This document shows, piece by piece, positions 11,500 to 24,133 of a DNA stretch of 64,000 nt. Within the stretch, counting starts at the first letter, position 1, and each line of letters opens with the position of its first letter. The stretch comes from Meconema thalassinum (Eukaryota > Arthropoda > Insecta > Orthoptera > Tettigoniidae). A program made the translations under genes and the position numbers. The notes beneath the pieces are model-generated. The model saw nothing but the letters and a program-made list of their open reading frames with translations, was not told the origin of the DNA and did no database searches. The stretch covers positions 176,338,704-176,402,703 of the forward strand of contig OX336389.2 of the NCBI GenBank assembly GCA_946902985.2, read 5' to 3'.

Positions 11500-12290
11500 C
11501 TGATGCTGCTCTGGACTTTGCAGATGACATACGTCTGATGGCTCAGCGGAATCGAGACATTGCAGAGAAGTTGGTTAGGTTGCAGAGAGAAGCAGAAGTT
11601 GCAGGCCTTAAGATCAATACCAGAAAAACTAAAGAAATACGGATGAACTCAGCGGTCACGACAAGGCTGGCCATTAATGGAGAAGAAGTAGAACAAGTCC
11701 AGTCGTTCCTATATCTTGGAAGTATTGCCACAATTACAGGAGGCGCCGAGGAGGATGTTCATAGTCGCATACGTAAAGCAAATGGTGCATTTGTCCAATT
11801 GTGCCCTGTTTGGAGGCGTAGGAACATCTCAAAGAAAACCAAACTCAGTCTTTTAACAGTAATGTGAATGCCGTGCTTTTGTATGGCTGTGAAACCCGGA
11901 AGGTGACAAAACTCATTAAAGACAAACTCCAAGTCTTTGTCGAGCGCTGTCTCCGACGCATTCTAAATGTCAGATGGCCAATAGTAATAACAAATGAAGA
12001 TCTTTGGCGTGAGACCAATCAGTATACAACTCAAGGAACGAAAATGGAACTGGATTGGACACACATTGAGGAAGCCAGATGGTGCTATTGAGAAAACGGC
12101 ATTGGAGTGGAACCCTCAAGGTGCTAGGAAAGGCGGTCGTCCCAAGCAGACCTGGAAGAGGACGATCGAGAGAGAAGCTGGAGATAGTGGGAAAACCTGG
12201 AGCGAAGTAAAGAGGCTGGCCAGAAGCCGTACCGGTTGGAGGAAATTCTTCACGCCCCTATGTTCCAGAGGGGACGACGACAGGAATTAA
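11500..12290 (+). pseudogene. non-LTR retrotransposon RT C-terminal fragment
   Basis: The reading starts just before LDFADDIRLMA, the A/YxDD catalytic block of reverse transcriptase. It continues with GLKINTRKTKE and SFLYLGS (thumb region) to a stop at 11865, shifts frame to AVLLYGCET and CLRRILNVRW, then shifts again to KWNWIGHTLRKPDGAIEK and a terminal RGDDDRN. At least two frameshifts and the loss of the 5' half mark a dead, 5'-truncated LINE. The sequence past 12290 shows no clear tail repeat. Confidence 0.75.
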
Positions 12291-12784
12291 TGGAAAAAAA
12301 CTGATGCTGCGCTAGCGGACTTAGGTACTGTACCCAAAAATGGTGCACCTGTCCTGCCTTACTCCTGGTTTGCATAGGTTTGGCAAGGCTCCACTAAGGA
12401 TGGCAAAGTTAAAAAAGCACGCAACTTCGCTTCCTCTACAAGCAAGGCAATAGTTACTCGGTAGGATACGTGACTTAAAGTTGTGAGGGAAATTGCTTCC
12501 ACATTTAGCAGTTATGCGTCCTCTATAGAAATGGTTCAGGAATTGTTTTCCAGCTGGTTATTGACACATTTGGCGTTCATTAAGGCGAATTTTGGGGAAT
12601 GTGGCAGAAACAGTATCTCGCCTAAAAACAGCTGGATTAGAACTGCATGATAGTTTTTTTTAGTGAAAGATATAGAATACTCGATAGGGTGACCAACGGG
12701 CAGTGTGGCAGATTATGCGAACAGTAAACAGAACCGAGTACTAAGTGGAAGTGACGGGGTATACTACAATGTGTAAATTCATTG
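12291..12784. other. no recognised feature
   Basis: Unique-looking DNA between a LINE fragment and an hAT-like fragment. I see no gene or repeat. Confidence 0.4.
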
Positions 12785-12825
12785 GAGCACAGTAGTCCTT
12801 AATGACGACGAATGGCAGCTAAGCA

Positions 12826-13024
12826 GCAGTGATTTGACTGTATTTAAATGCGTGCCCGTGACGTCGTGCGACGTTGGAAGGCGCTTCTCGTTATACAAGA
12901 ATGTACTTAGCGACAAGCCAAGAAGATTCCTCTTCCAGAATTTGAAGACGCACATGATTGTAATGTGCAACGCTGAAAAATATGGAGCAGAGGTACGTAG
13001 TACTACCAAGTTAAGTTACAGGTA
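12826..13024 (+). pseudogene. hAT-like transposase C-terminal fragment
   Basis: After a possible splice acceptor (GCAGCAG near 12823-12829) the frame reads FKCVPVTSCDVGRRFSLYKN, then NVLSDKPRRF and an ending near KLSYR stop. This matches the pattern of the hAT dimerisation region (PVTSxDVERxFSxYKxxLxDxR), with the usual ER changed to GR. Only about 65 residues are present and no other transposase part is nearby. A domesticated gene's last exon is an alternative. Confidence 0.5.
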
Positions 13025-13339
13025 AATATTTTCTAATAGACTGCAACAGTTGGAAATATTTTACACTTCTTAACTTAGAGCATTCTCTTTCTATTTTACG
13101 AGAAATGTGGATTGTCTCGCAGTTTTTAACGCGAGCAAAGTTGAAGGATATGCTGATATCCGTGAATCTCTTACCACATTCTGCAATTAAAATTTGAGGA
13201 ATACATTCTTACCAGTATTAAAGAAACCAACGTAGGTTATAACAATTTTATAAAGTATAGAAACACATTAGGTAGTTAATTGGATCATAGTTCAGTATTT
13301 TAGGGTATATTTGCGTGCTTATTTCTCGTTTCTTAGGAC

Positions 13340-13465
13340 CAAAACATCCGAGCCTGGCTATCACAACGACACAGGATATCAGACAGATTCCACCCTTACC
13401 AAGTACACGCGGTTACGATAAGCACGAAGTCGCAAAGTTCCTAAATGAATCGATAACAATAAACC
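13340..13465 (+). mobile_element. SINE family C, 3' tail only
   Basis: It contains ATCACAACGACACAGGATAT, CCAAGTACACGCGGTTACGA and TCGCAAAGTTCCTAAATGAA, as in the tail of the complete family C copies. The head and core are missing. Confidence 0.6.
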
Positions 13466-13694
13466 TCTTTCTTCAACACTTAAACCAGTGAAAGGGTTAC
13501 TTAAAATTGTTGAAATGCACAAATAACTGCAACAAACAATAACATCATACGGCACTGGTACCTGTACAAGACTAAACGCTATTGGCTGTGGTTTGCATGG
13601 TTTAATATGCGCGTACTAGCCCTCCCCCAATTGGCAACTGCTCTAGTGGGACTGACCAATTAATTTTGAAAATCTGGGAGTACGCACAAGAATT

Positions 13695-14390
13695 ATGCAG
13701 GTCATCAAACAGATTTTCGACACACACTGTACAAGTATCAAATTCGGAGATAAGGAATTGGAAGTGGTGAAACACTTTAAATACTTGGGAAGTGAACTGA
13801 CTGAAGATGGAAGACTAGATTTGGAAATTAGCAGAAGAATTCAACTCGGGAGTGCTTTCTACCAACAGGTATGGGGACTAGTATGGAACAAGGATATACC
13901 AATTAAGGCTAAAGAAGTTATGTACAAAGCATATTATGTTCCTATAATGACATATGCAGCAAAAACTTGGACAATGACTAAGAGGGATGAGAGCAGAGTA
14001 CAGGCAGCTGAGATGAGATTCCTGAGAAGTATGGTCCAGAAAACGAGGAGGGCCAGAGTGAGAAATGAAGATATACGGAAAGAACTGGGAGTACAGAAAC
14101 TAAATTACAAACTGGAGCAAAACAGATTGAGATGGTTTGGACCTGTCAAACGGATGAATAAAGTAAGGCTACCAAGACGAGCATCGGAACGACGGGTGAC
14201 AGGGAAGAGAGGACGAGGAAGACCAAGAATGCGTTGGATGGACTCGGTGAAGTATAGCATTAGAAAACGGAATCTGGATTGGAACAACGTGTGGAAGAGG
14301 AATGGTGGAACGACAGAACAAAGTGGAGAGGAACCATATTTGCCCCCAATCAGTGTCAGCTGGAAAAGGGGAAATGAAGATGATGATGAC
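13695..14390 (+). pseudogene. LINE reverse-transcriptase C-terminal ORF (5'-truncated)
   Basis: An uninterrupted frame of about 230 residues begins in the RT thumb (HFKYLGSELTEDG). It passes through the connection region (YVPIMTYAAKTWTMTKRDES, then MRFLRSMVQKTRR) and ends in the RWFGPVKRMN and RRASERRVTGKRGRGRPRMR block typical of LINE RT C-termini. No palm domain or endonuclease precedes it, so it is a 5'-truncated insertion. The intact frame suggests it is younger than the copy at 11500. Confidence 0.75.
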
Positions 14391-14429
14391 TGTACAAGTA
14401 CACAATGTCTCGTGGTACTGCCCCCGTAA

Positions 14430-17400
14430 ATTGAATTATATTGAGACCACGATGGCTGTATTGGCAAATATGAATAAAGTTATGGATGTCATAGTTGTGA
14501 CGTGTATATTCATGACGTAGGCACGGATGACGTAGAACTCATGCAAGTAGGCTGATTGAGCTGAGATTCTTGGTGACGTCATGATTTTTTTCGAGAAAGA
14601 TCTGAGATTTACGACGCAGTCGCAGGAAACAAGGTATTGTGCTAAGGAAGAAGTTACGCTATTGGAGGAAAGGCTCGAACCAATGAACGATAGTTTGGAA
14701 GGAAGACGGAGATTACTGAAACTACGATATTTAATTACTTTTGGCATGCAGAATTGTGGAAATCTATTTTCAGTTATGGCATTGATTTGGAATTTTGAAG
14801 AAATTAATTTTGAGTTTTTGAAATTTGAAAATCCGTCAAGTATAGCCAAAGTTAAAACTTCTAGCAATGACGGAGCAACAGGCTATGGAAGGGATGGATA
14901 CGCCCCTTAAGAAGTTGATAAAAGGTCGTGCACAGAAGAGAGGAGCTCTCATATCCTCATATCTCATATCTGATATCTCATACGGGATATATATTTCTGA
15001 TGTCATATAGTCATTTTCGAGTGAATAAGTGAAGCAAGTCGTCTTTAGCGTGTGGTTGAAGCCCGGCGCATCGAACGAACACGGAGCAGTTCCATTTTAC
15101 GGTGTTCGAAACTAGGCGAAGTTGAAACGCTCACATTAACGTTTCTACCAGATAAGATATCAAGAGTTGGCTTCTGCCTTTATTATAATTCAATTGGGCA
15201 GTACAACATTGAGGTGTGTAGAAGATTTGAACAATTTCACGAGTATACTTTGAAAGATATTGGCATTTTAAGGCTGCAGACAAAAGTGATTTTCTCGCCA
15301 CCTGAGAAGCACTTTTAAAATACCACATTATACACTACGGCTGACACGTGTATCGCAACCGTGATATTGAAGAATACGTTTGGTAATACAACGATACAGT
15401 CTACTATGGAACATTATAATCTGGCAGTGCTTTCAATGATTATAACAGAAGTTGAGATGGAAGGCTAAAGGCTTTAATGCAATTGGGACATATATCGATG
15501 GAGTGAAATAGCAGCATGGAACTTCGTTAATCGTCATTCTACAAAAGCGAGCATGTAGTGAACATCCAACTACACTCATGCATCGTGAATCCATCGCTGA
15601 ATTATATCAAATGACAGTGGAAATATTTTCATACTCCACGAGTATGAATATTTCTGCGGAAATAACTGCAATAAACTTCATGGCGAATTGCGACCAGAAC
15701 TTCAGGGAACTTTCAAGAGAGGCCAGGGTGGACCCGGCTCACAAAGAAGAGTTTTGCCAGAAGGATGTCTTTCGTATACATGGAGCAGTGCAATTTCCGG
15801 AGGAGGAAGCAGTTCGATTCTCCGAGGGCGCTGATTCCAGGTTCGAGGTCGGAGCACATCTTCACGCTGGTGAAATGGAACCAACAGCAGTTTTCTTTGA
15901 AAACTTTCCTCTAGAACTTCAATCAACAGATAAGGTAGTCGTGAACGTTTCTTGTATTATTTGAGTCATGTAGCGATATCTGAGCAACCATTTTTCCCAT
16001 ATTTTCTGTCCTATATTTTTGCCCCATTTTCTTGCTTGATATTTCTGTACTCAGTACACTTCGTTGATTTATGCCTTTTTCTACATTTTACTGAGACATT
16101 GTTATGTCATTGGCATAGTTAAATAATTTTGGATCAGTTGAGACTGATAATTTAGATTCTTTCAGTAATTTGCATATTTTTGTAGTCACGATTTGACTGT
16201 AAAGTTAACGATTTGCTATGGCAAAGTTGAATTCAGACAGCGTGTCATTTTATTAAAGTAATTCTTTCAGTAAATTACTTTGACCAATTTTCTGTCATCC
16301 TCAAGAAAGAAGAATGATTAAATGATTTTAGAGCGTTAAAATCTATTACGTTATCGACGATCTTTGAAATACTAGTCGTCTTACGAACATGATTGCAACA
16401 TAGACATTTATCATTGCATTATAGACAATTTTATGAAATATGAACTTTGATTACGATTTATTGAATACACTATAGTAATGAACATTTGATAGGAGTTTTT
16501 CTCAATTCTAGATTGGAACAATAATGTTTGCATTCCACAATCTAATTGTATTCTATTCGACTATTTATGCAGTTTAGATGAACTTTGATTGAAGATAGTA
16601 TTTTTATACTGCGATACTTTGAAGATATTAATCTCAATTTTGATAGACCAGGGAGGAGTGTCTAATCGTATTTGCTGTTAAATTTATTTGTGATTGGCAA
16701 ATTTTTACTTCATATCGATTCATGAATGAAACCCACGAAGGTTAAATAATAACAGTCATTAATACAATTGATGAATATAAGAATTTTTAAAGAGGAACAA
16801 TGGATGTATAATCGTTAGTTCAGTGGACGTGTAAAAGTCGCTGATTAATAATGCCCTTGAATAGTGAAGGAGGTTCCCACAGTAAGATGGATGAAGTTGT
16901 TGAATTTATAAGTGGAGATTTTTGTATGTAATTTGGAAGATTTTGATGCCATATATATGAAGATATATGATGAATTCTGGGCCAATTGTTGTGCAATTTT
17001 GTGCGTTTTGAGCGAAGTATTTTTCCGCTGAATGTATTGTCCTGGTTCTTTGAAAGTTATTCATGTGAAGATACTGTTAAAATTAACAAGAGTGTTAAAT
17101 AATTTGAGATGAAGATTTTGAATGGAGGTTACCGTCACAAATATTAATAAAAATTATTAAACCTTATTAAACCTGAATTTGACAGTTAAATATAACTAAC
17201 CTTCATTGGTCGATTATATCACCACGATTTGAGTAATTATCAACCGGATAAACGTGTGGTTTAATGTATTTCTTGTATAAATAATATAAACAATATTAAT
17301 ATTGTAAATAATTTTGTAAATATCTTTGATAATAATTTGAAATGAAAGGGATTAGTAGAGGCGTGTATAAAATTTTCAATTGTCATTTGACATTGTTATA

Positions 17401-18395
17401 AACAATTTATTATTGTTATAAATAATTAATGAACTTTTGTTATTAACATTAAGAGTTTTGTTATTATACTCTAAACAACGCTAATTAAGCAAGTGGTTTG
17501 AACAATTAAACATGATTTGGGAGTATTAGAGTATTCCACTGGTGTTTGAATGGAGCATTTAAAGATTTGCGTGATAACATTTCAGTTGAGATGTGGACAT
17601 TTAACGTGTTTTGAAGGGAGCCAGGCTCTGATGTAACTCGCATATGCTAGGGTTGAACGGACGGGTGAGTCCACTTGACGGTGCAGGTGTATTGCAGCTG
17701 GCCGGACAACTGTATGATAGAGGCCAAGGACGTCTCCATAATAGCCTTGTGGCTATAAATAAAATGTGATGTATATAAACACGCAAAACATTGATATGTG
17801 TCTCGTCCCAAATCCCGTTTCCATTCCAAGTGCATTATTATTTTTACGTTACTATGAGCTTGAGAAAGCTGAAACATTGTATGTAGAGTATACAAGTCCT
17901 ACAGGAGGACATGATTAAGTGGACAATGGCTTCTGATTGCCACGTTTATTTTGTTGTTTTATTTTGTTAAAATCATTCTTTTTGTGAAATAAATTATTGT
18001 GCAGTTTAAAATTTCTCGTCTTCGTTCTGGTTCATTTTAAATATCATGGTGGAGGTTATTGTGAGGGCATACTTTAAGTGATCCAGTTGACAACCCAGTC
18101 CCCGAGATAAATTTAAGAGGTAAGTAAAGGTAAGTATGAACCCCCGTATATTTTGGTGTGTTCCACAAAAATTTCTTGTTAACTATTGTGCTCTAATCTC
18201 GATAGTATCTGTCAGTGCCATTTTCATTGATGTAGCTGTGCCGGTGCGTTTGATTATTGGCAATCCGATTGAGGGGGGGGGGCGGATATCTGACAGCCTA
18301 CTATCCGGATATCGGGGACAGTACCTAACACTGATGATTACTGCTGCACACACACACTCCACTGGTTATTAGAACAATTCAATATGCACCCAGAA
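14430..18395. other. 4-kb AT-rich block, unrecognised
   Basis: No known protein motif was seen. Small ORFs at 14581-14910 (109 aa) and 15578-15964 (128 aa) resemble nothing I know. A TATA-like ATAAAAGG at about 14918 is followed by tandem ATCTCATATC at 14945-14990. Near 17985 a GAAATAAATTATTG polyadenylation-like stretch precedes TGGTGGAGGTTATTGTGAGG, which could mimic an LTR end plus primer site. I could not find a matching second LTR. Confidence 0.35.
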
Positions 18396-18560
18396 ACTAG
18401 CGGCTTTGGTGGCGTAGTTGGTAGCATGCTGAACTGCTGCGCCCAAGATAGCGGGTTCCAACCCGGCTGAAGTCGTCAGATTTTTTAAGAGCGTTATAGT
18501 ACATTATACAACGAGCCTATAATGGCTATAATTACCATTATAGGCGAGTTGCATACGACT
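18396..18560 (+). mobile_element. tRNA-like retroposon head (family H) with hairpin
   Basis: GGCGTAGTTGGTAGCATGCT resembles an A-box and GCGGGTTCCAACCCGGCTG a B-box. Downstream at 18516-18544 is a perfect 10-bp stem (CCTATAATGG and its complement) around a 9-base loop. No second copy is in the window. Confidence 0.5.
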
Positions 18561-18562
18561 GT

Positions 18563-19073
18563 TTATGTTCGACTATAATTATAACTTTATTACATGTTTT
18601 AACATAAATATTCATAAATATATGTTCAGTAACTAGAATTTTGTGATCGGGTGGTGCGCTAGGTAGCATATCTCCGTGTTCCAAGCTCTCTGGCCGACCG
18701 ACGCATGCGCTCTGTGTGCTTCAATGCCAGATGGGCAGATCGTGAACCAGTATTCAGGAAAACTGTCACCGTAGTCGTATGAAATCAACGCGCTGAGTAG
18801 AAATTGGATTTAGGTATATTAAGGTACAGTGCTATTTCTTGTCTCATATTCACCAGTTTATTTACGCGAACATATGGACGGTGCACTTTCGGTAATTTAT
18901 ATAGACATGTTGGATTTTGAGAGCATGCGCGAAGGTATCCTTATCGAATTGGTCAAACAACTGTTTCTTGAGCTGTGATTGGTGTGAGAAACTGTTTCAT
19001 AATGAATAATAGTGTTATAATGACCATCATTATGATACAGTTTTCAGACACATAATAGTCAGGGTCGAACATA
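18563..19073. mobile_element. possible TIR element
   Basis: TTATGTTCGACTATAATTAT at the left is partly mirrored by GTCGAACATAA at 19064. The inverted match is short and degraded, and no target-site duplication was seen. Confidence 0.3.
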
Positions 19074-19281
19074 AAAATCCTTCAGTATGCCTTCCTTTGA
19101 AGGGGAAGTAAAGCCGGCGGTCCCATGTCATAGATTTATGGCATGTAAAAGATCCCTTCACAGACTAAACTTGTGTAAACCTAAATTGTTAGGTTAGATT
19201 TCGTCGGAACGCTCTATGAAAGTTCCAACGTTCACCACTAGGTATCATTGATATCTGGTAGCGAAAGTTGGAACTACTTGA

Positions 19282-19400
19282 AATTGAACGGAACTTGTAG
19301 CTCACCCTAATAAGGGTGTCCGCTGGAAGCAGCTACAGACTCAGGCGAGCCAAACATGTCCTCGGACACTTCCGGCACTAAAAGCCATACGATAAATAAA
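19282..19400 (+). mobile_element. SINE family E, 3' tail only
   Basis: ACTTGTAGCTCACCC, TCGGACACTTCCGGCACTAA and AAGCCATACG are shared with the tails at 24015-24115 and 50715-50810. An A-rich (AAAT)n ending is present. Confidence 0.65.
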
Positions 19401-19904
19401 TAAACCCAGAAACTTACATGGGGCTGATGACCATGATGTTCCAAGGTCATGTACTCTCAATCCTAACAACAGAGTATCTACATTCTGTGTGAAATTGTCC
19501 CTGTTCTTCAAGCCAGCCGCCGTCATTCCCCTCAACATTTCACCAGCCTCACGCGTAATTTATATGCTAAACAAGTAGCCTATTTACTCCAGTAGAGGTA
19601 TCAACGTCATTGATTATTTCCACTTGCGTGACTTGCAATGGCGTTTGTGACACTTCTAAGGAGTTGTAGGCAGGCCTGCGAGTTTGGAGCGATGTCGCCA
19701 CTTTCAAAAGAAACATGCCACGCGTTTCTCGTTGTTGCACAATGCAATTCGATCGTGTCCATGGATTCGGTTGCGTGATATCACTGACTAATATATGAAT
19801 TACTTGCCCGTCTTCTTGTATTATTCTGACAGCACTTGTCTCATTACAAATGGTAAGTGCTTGTAGACCTATATAGTATCCTATATTTCTCTCTCTCTCT
19901 CTTT

Positions 19905-20285
19905 TTTTTGAAATTGTATGGCCTCGGTGCCGGGTGCAAGCTTTGTTATTTGACACCCAGAAGGTAGCTTGCATGTCGAATTTCGTTGTTTCTTGAAGCA
20001 CTATGAAAGTCAAGGAAATTAGATATCTAAGCTTCTTGAACACTATAGCGCTTTCTAGTAGAGAAGTGAGGAACTTTGTGTTGGCGGAAACACCCGAGAT
20101 TAATTTTTTGCCATTATGAACACGGCCTACTGAATTCAATGGGTTCCTTGACATGCCAACATCGTATGACATGCGTGTCTTATTTTTGGCACCTTTGAAA
20201 AAAATTATCACTCACCAAGGCCAGGAGCGAACCTGCAAGCTTGGAGTTAGTAGACCGACACGTTAACCACTCACCTACCGTGGCA
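19905..20285 (-). mobile_element. SINE/retroposon family G
   Basis: This is the inverse of 55512-55885. The minus strand starts with a tRNA-like head (ACGTGTCGGTCTACTAACTC) and GCAGGTTCGCTCCTGGCC, followed by a conserved body including AGCGCTATAGTGTTCAAGAA. The 214-aa open frame across it is incidental. A (TC)n tract at 19890 lies at its 3' side. Confidence 0.7.
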
Positions 20286-20289
20286 AGCT

Positions 20290-21890
20290 TATTTCTCGGT
20301 ACTCCCACTGTATATATGCAAGTACGTGTTGTACCCGTTTTAGGAAGTGGAATTGTGGTGACCCGGCTAAAAACGCCACAAAACGATCCTAAAAGACCAC
20401 GGAATGATGCAATAAAATTTAGTGTGTGAATCTTAGTTTGGAATAAAAAACGGTTAATTGCTCGGGTTGTATGAGACAAATTGTCTTAGGGTAGTTAACG
20501 GGGTTGGGTTGGAAGTTCACATCAAACTAAAATCCCGAAAACACACTCATTAGGGCTTATGATTCGCAGGAAAACATACTAAATCAGAATCCATTTATAA
20601 GAAAGAATCCTGAACCTTTACTGAACAAATATTATTACAACCCTATCCTGTGATTTGTTATTTTGGGATTTGAGATCCAAACAAACAAAATGAAAATGTC
20701 CTGAAGTAAAAATCATTATTTTATTTTCAATCTCACATACGGTTTTGTTCTAATGACTAATTACTTTTTAAATTAGGAGATTGCTCAAGAAAACAAACAA
20801 ACAAAATCATTCCGACTCGTCTCAAAGTCAAATGTGCAATCATATAAAATCACCACACAAAAATATTTTGCTACACTTCACTTGCGATTGCACTCTCCCT
20901 TCATACATAAATTCTCGGCATTTATTTATAAATTCCTAAATCTCCCCTATAACTATCCTATAACTGGTCATTCTCACACAGTTAAACGTAATTGTTTGTC
21001 ACATAGTTAACTCTCCATTAGACTGTACAAAAATCTGTCATAATCTCTTATTGCAATTAATTAACCTTCATCGACTCCCTGTATCATAACATAATCATCC
21101 TGCATTTGATCACAATTACTTTTTATAGTAAATCGTCGATATATTCTATCGATTCTCAACAACCTTTCAATAATGTAATTCACTAATCTGAAAAATTCCA
21201 TACACCTTGTATATAACGCTATACTTTCAATTGCTCTAAATCAGCATTAAATTAATTAAATTAATGACTTCGTTTTATTGAGCAAACTCCTAATATAAAA
21301 ATGATTAATTGTGGTGCTATTCCATCCTTAGTATTGTTTGAAAGTCCTAAACTTGGTCTGACAATGTATTTGACATCGCCATAATGCACAAATAATCAGC
21401 ACAATAAATTCATTGAACACATAATCGTACCTCAATTGCACTGAAACATTTATATACCGGTACTCTAGATGTGGATTAACTCCTATGATTTTCAACATCA
21501 TTTTCCTGTATAATAATTATCATATGAACTTCACTGATGTGCATTAATCCTTTGTTTGGTGGAATAATTCAGCAAACTGTGCATTCTTCTCTATTCAACC
21601 ACAAGGTGCTTCTAATTAGCATTACCTTGTATTTTATCTGAATTTCAATCCCCACATCATAAAATAACCTTCTCCAAATACACTTAACTAGCAATACACT
21701 TCTATCACCGGAACATCTTACATATAATTCAGTATCAGAGTTATCAAATTATTATCTTAATTAGTAATATTAATCTATCTTACCAAATTCTAACTTCACG
21801 TTAATTGATTTATTATTCCTCTGGATTAATTAAATCTGATTCTTCATTCAATTACTCTCATAGTGTATCATTACATACTTTCTCAATTCC
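20290..21890. other. AT-rich DNA, nothing recognised
   Basis: Simple A/T-rich sequence with (ACAA)n patches near 20790-20810. I found no coding or TE signature. Confidence 0.4.
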
Positions 21891-21891
21891 A

Positions 21892-22640
21892 CTAATGATG
21901 ATGATGATAATTGTTGTTTTAAGGGGCCTAACATCTAGGTTATCGGCCCCTAATGGTGTGGCTGATCGTGAAGATGATAATGAAATGTTAACTACGAGTA
22001 TAACTAAAACTAACTACTAACTTTTATACTAGAAGAAGAAATGAAAAAAAAAAGAGTATAAGGCAAATAAAGGACAGGAGGAAAAGAAATGCCCTCAACC
22101 CTCGAAGAATGAGGATCGAGGGACTTGGAAGGAAGGAGAGCCATGAAAGGCAGATAGGAAAGTGAAAGAGGTGAGGGTCCGCCCCACAGGTGATGGATAC
22201 AAGGGGGAAAACCGGGCCCAGCTCAGGAATCCCTCGGGGTCGCCAACTCCCGAACTCACCAGCCGTGAGCCCCTGAGGGTGTAGCAATATCCAGGGTGCA
22301 CCAGAAGTGGTGGGGCTACATACACCCTGCCTCCTTGAGGGCCTAGAGCAGAAGGCAGGAGATAACAGGAAAAGAAAAAGAAGGCTGACCCCTCGCAGAA
22401 AGAGAGTATCAGAAAAGATGAGACAAGGGCCAATTAAGGCGGGAAAGGAAGAGACTCCCTAGGCCTCGGATACCCTAATACCGTCGGGGTCGGAAGAGAA
22501 CAAGAGTTGACCAAGTGAGGTCGACATGAAAGAAGACGGAGAGGAGCCCGGCACAAGTAAGTGGAAGCAATGCCAGACTCAGCTGGGGCCCCGTGGTCGC
22601 CAAACCACGTCCTACTAGATGTGAGCCCCTGGGGGGAATT
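21892..22640 (+). mobile_element. retroposon with TTAAGGGGCCTAACAT head
   Basis: The head TTTTAAGGGGCCTAACATCT with TTATCGGCCCC recurs at 45758 and 56175. The body is GC-richer than its surroundings and repeats a CGTGAGCCCCTGRGG-type module (near 22263 and 22620), each preceded by a GTCGCCAA motif. I recall similar repeats in insect genomes; the class is uncertain. Confidence 0.5.
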
Positions 22641-22834
22641 CCACCAATAATCGCTTACTTATTCAATGATTACATTATCTAATTAATTACACTCAAATTG
22701 TAGGCATAGACGCTCGTTTGTAATGAATGCAAGTATGATTGAATAGTAATAGAAATTCGAGTGAGAAAATAATTCTACTACTGTACTCCTAATAATAATA
22801 ATAATTTTAAATGCTCAAAATCTCCAATATGTCA
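22641..22834. other. AT-rich spacer
   Basis: A short AT-rich stretch ending in (AAT)n at 22790-22805. Nothing else was seen. Confidence 0.4.
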
Positions 22835-23250
22835 TCTAAGGTCATCACAGCAGTGGACGTTGTAGATTCATTTATGGGCTTTGCGACATCGTGGTCATAT
22901 AGCCACACGTACTTGAATGTGTGTAGAAGTTGTCTGATAACCTGCGTCACTGTGATGTCCGTCCTAGTGTGTATTTGCAATTGAGGTAGGATTTGGGTAG
23001 GAAGCAGCCGTGGCTTTAAGTTAGGTGCCATCCCGGCATTTTCCTGGAGTAGAAGTGGAAAACCACGCAAAACCACTTTTAGTATGGCTGAGCTAGGAAT
23101 CGAACGCACTTCTCAGTTTTGCCTCAGGAGGTTGAGTGTGCCCCGTTCCAGCCCTCAGACCAGAATTAAATTTTCTTGGCAGAGCCGGGATTAGAACCTG
23201 GACCTCAGCGGTGACAGCCAAGAAAGCTAGCCACTACGCAACGATCATCA
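22835..23250 (-). mobile_element. SINE family C, reverse orientation
   Basis: Reading the minus strand gives the tRNA-like head, GGTTCTAATCCCGGCTCTGC, the core TTTGCGTGGTTTTCCACTTC and the family C tail with AGGTTATCAGACAACTTCTA. Confidence 0.75.
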
Positions 23251-23254
23251 TCAT

Positions 23255-23786
23255 AGTACTTAATATGGCATTGACATGGACAATGTTGTTGATGTAACAT
23301 ATTTTCTCTATCTTTGCTGTGTTGGTCGTGTTCACGAATCCCTGGAATTACATTTTCCCCTTTTGGCCTCTTCGTTGCCATTCGCTTCTATGGTTAACTA
23401 GTCCAGTATCAGAGATTTCCATTTCCAACAGTAGTAATTCCATCCGTGCCGTTGGTTGAAGTGTCTCGACATTAATTCCATCACGATCAGCCGCTCTTCA
23501 TAATTAAGCAATATGTCGTAATGGTAATGTTATTTATGTACATAGTAACACGCCTCTGGGATCGCAATTTGGATCATTGTGTAATATAATGCTCCAATAA
23601 ATTAGTTAAGTCTATTCGCCACTGTTGCTCACAATGTAGATTGCACATAACATAAATTTCCATAAAGTCTATAATAGCGTTAACAAATTTGAACTATTTT
23701 CGTGTTTGTAATTGTCACCAATTCTTATAAAGTTCCGCGTAAATGTTCGCAAACTCCTGATACACTGCTATCGCCTCGTAACATTT
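23255..23786. other. no recognised feature
   Basis: AT-rich DNA between two SINEs. No gene or repeat structure was seen. Confidence 0.4.
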
Positions 23787-23794
23787 GATAGGGT

Positions 23795-24124
23795 ACCGGG
23801 TGAGTTAGCCGTGGTCGTTACGGCATGACTGTTGGCAGTCGCTCACATCCGGGAGGCGGGGTGGTTCGAATCCCCCCGCCGGCAACCTTGAAGATGGTCT
23901 TCTGTGGTTTCCCATCTTCCTTCCAGGCAAATGCCGGGGTTGGTCCCAAACTATAGGCTACAGCCGCTACCTTCCAACTCCTCGTCCTTACATTCCAACT
24001 TTCCTCCCCAACGGTACTTGTAGCTCACCCATTGGGTGTCCGTCTCGAAGCAGCTACAACACTGGCTAGCCGAGCATGTCCTCGGACACTCCCGGCACAA
24101 AAAGCCATACGCAAAAAAAAAAGA
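23795..24124 (+). mobile_element. SINE family E, full length with TSD
   Basis: The head GGGTGAGTTAGCCGTGGTCG and GGTTCGAATCCCCCCGCCGG are followed by the core TCTGTGGTTTCCCATCTTCC and CAGGCAAATGCCGGGG, then a tail ending in an A-run. The flanking duplication is GATAGGGT(A) at 23787 and 24125. Confidence 0.85.
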
Positions 24125-24133
24125 GATAGGGTA

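Noticed and set aside
14581..15964. Host gene from ORFs of 109 and 128 aa
   Set aside because: No recognisable domains, no splice pattern linking them, and the lengths are unremarkable for this composition.
19567..20211. 214-aa minus-strand ORF
   Set aside because: It coincides with a family G retroposon that is repeated at 55512 with frame-breaking differences.
22024..22433. Hydrophobic minus-strand ORFs as membrane proteins
   Set aside because: They arise from the A/G-rich plus strand of a retroposon read in reverse (T/C-rich gives Leu, Phe, Ser).
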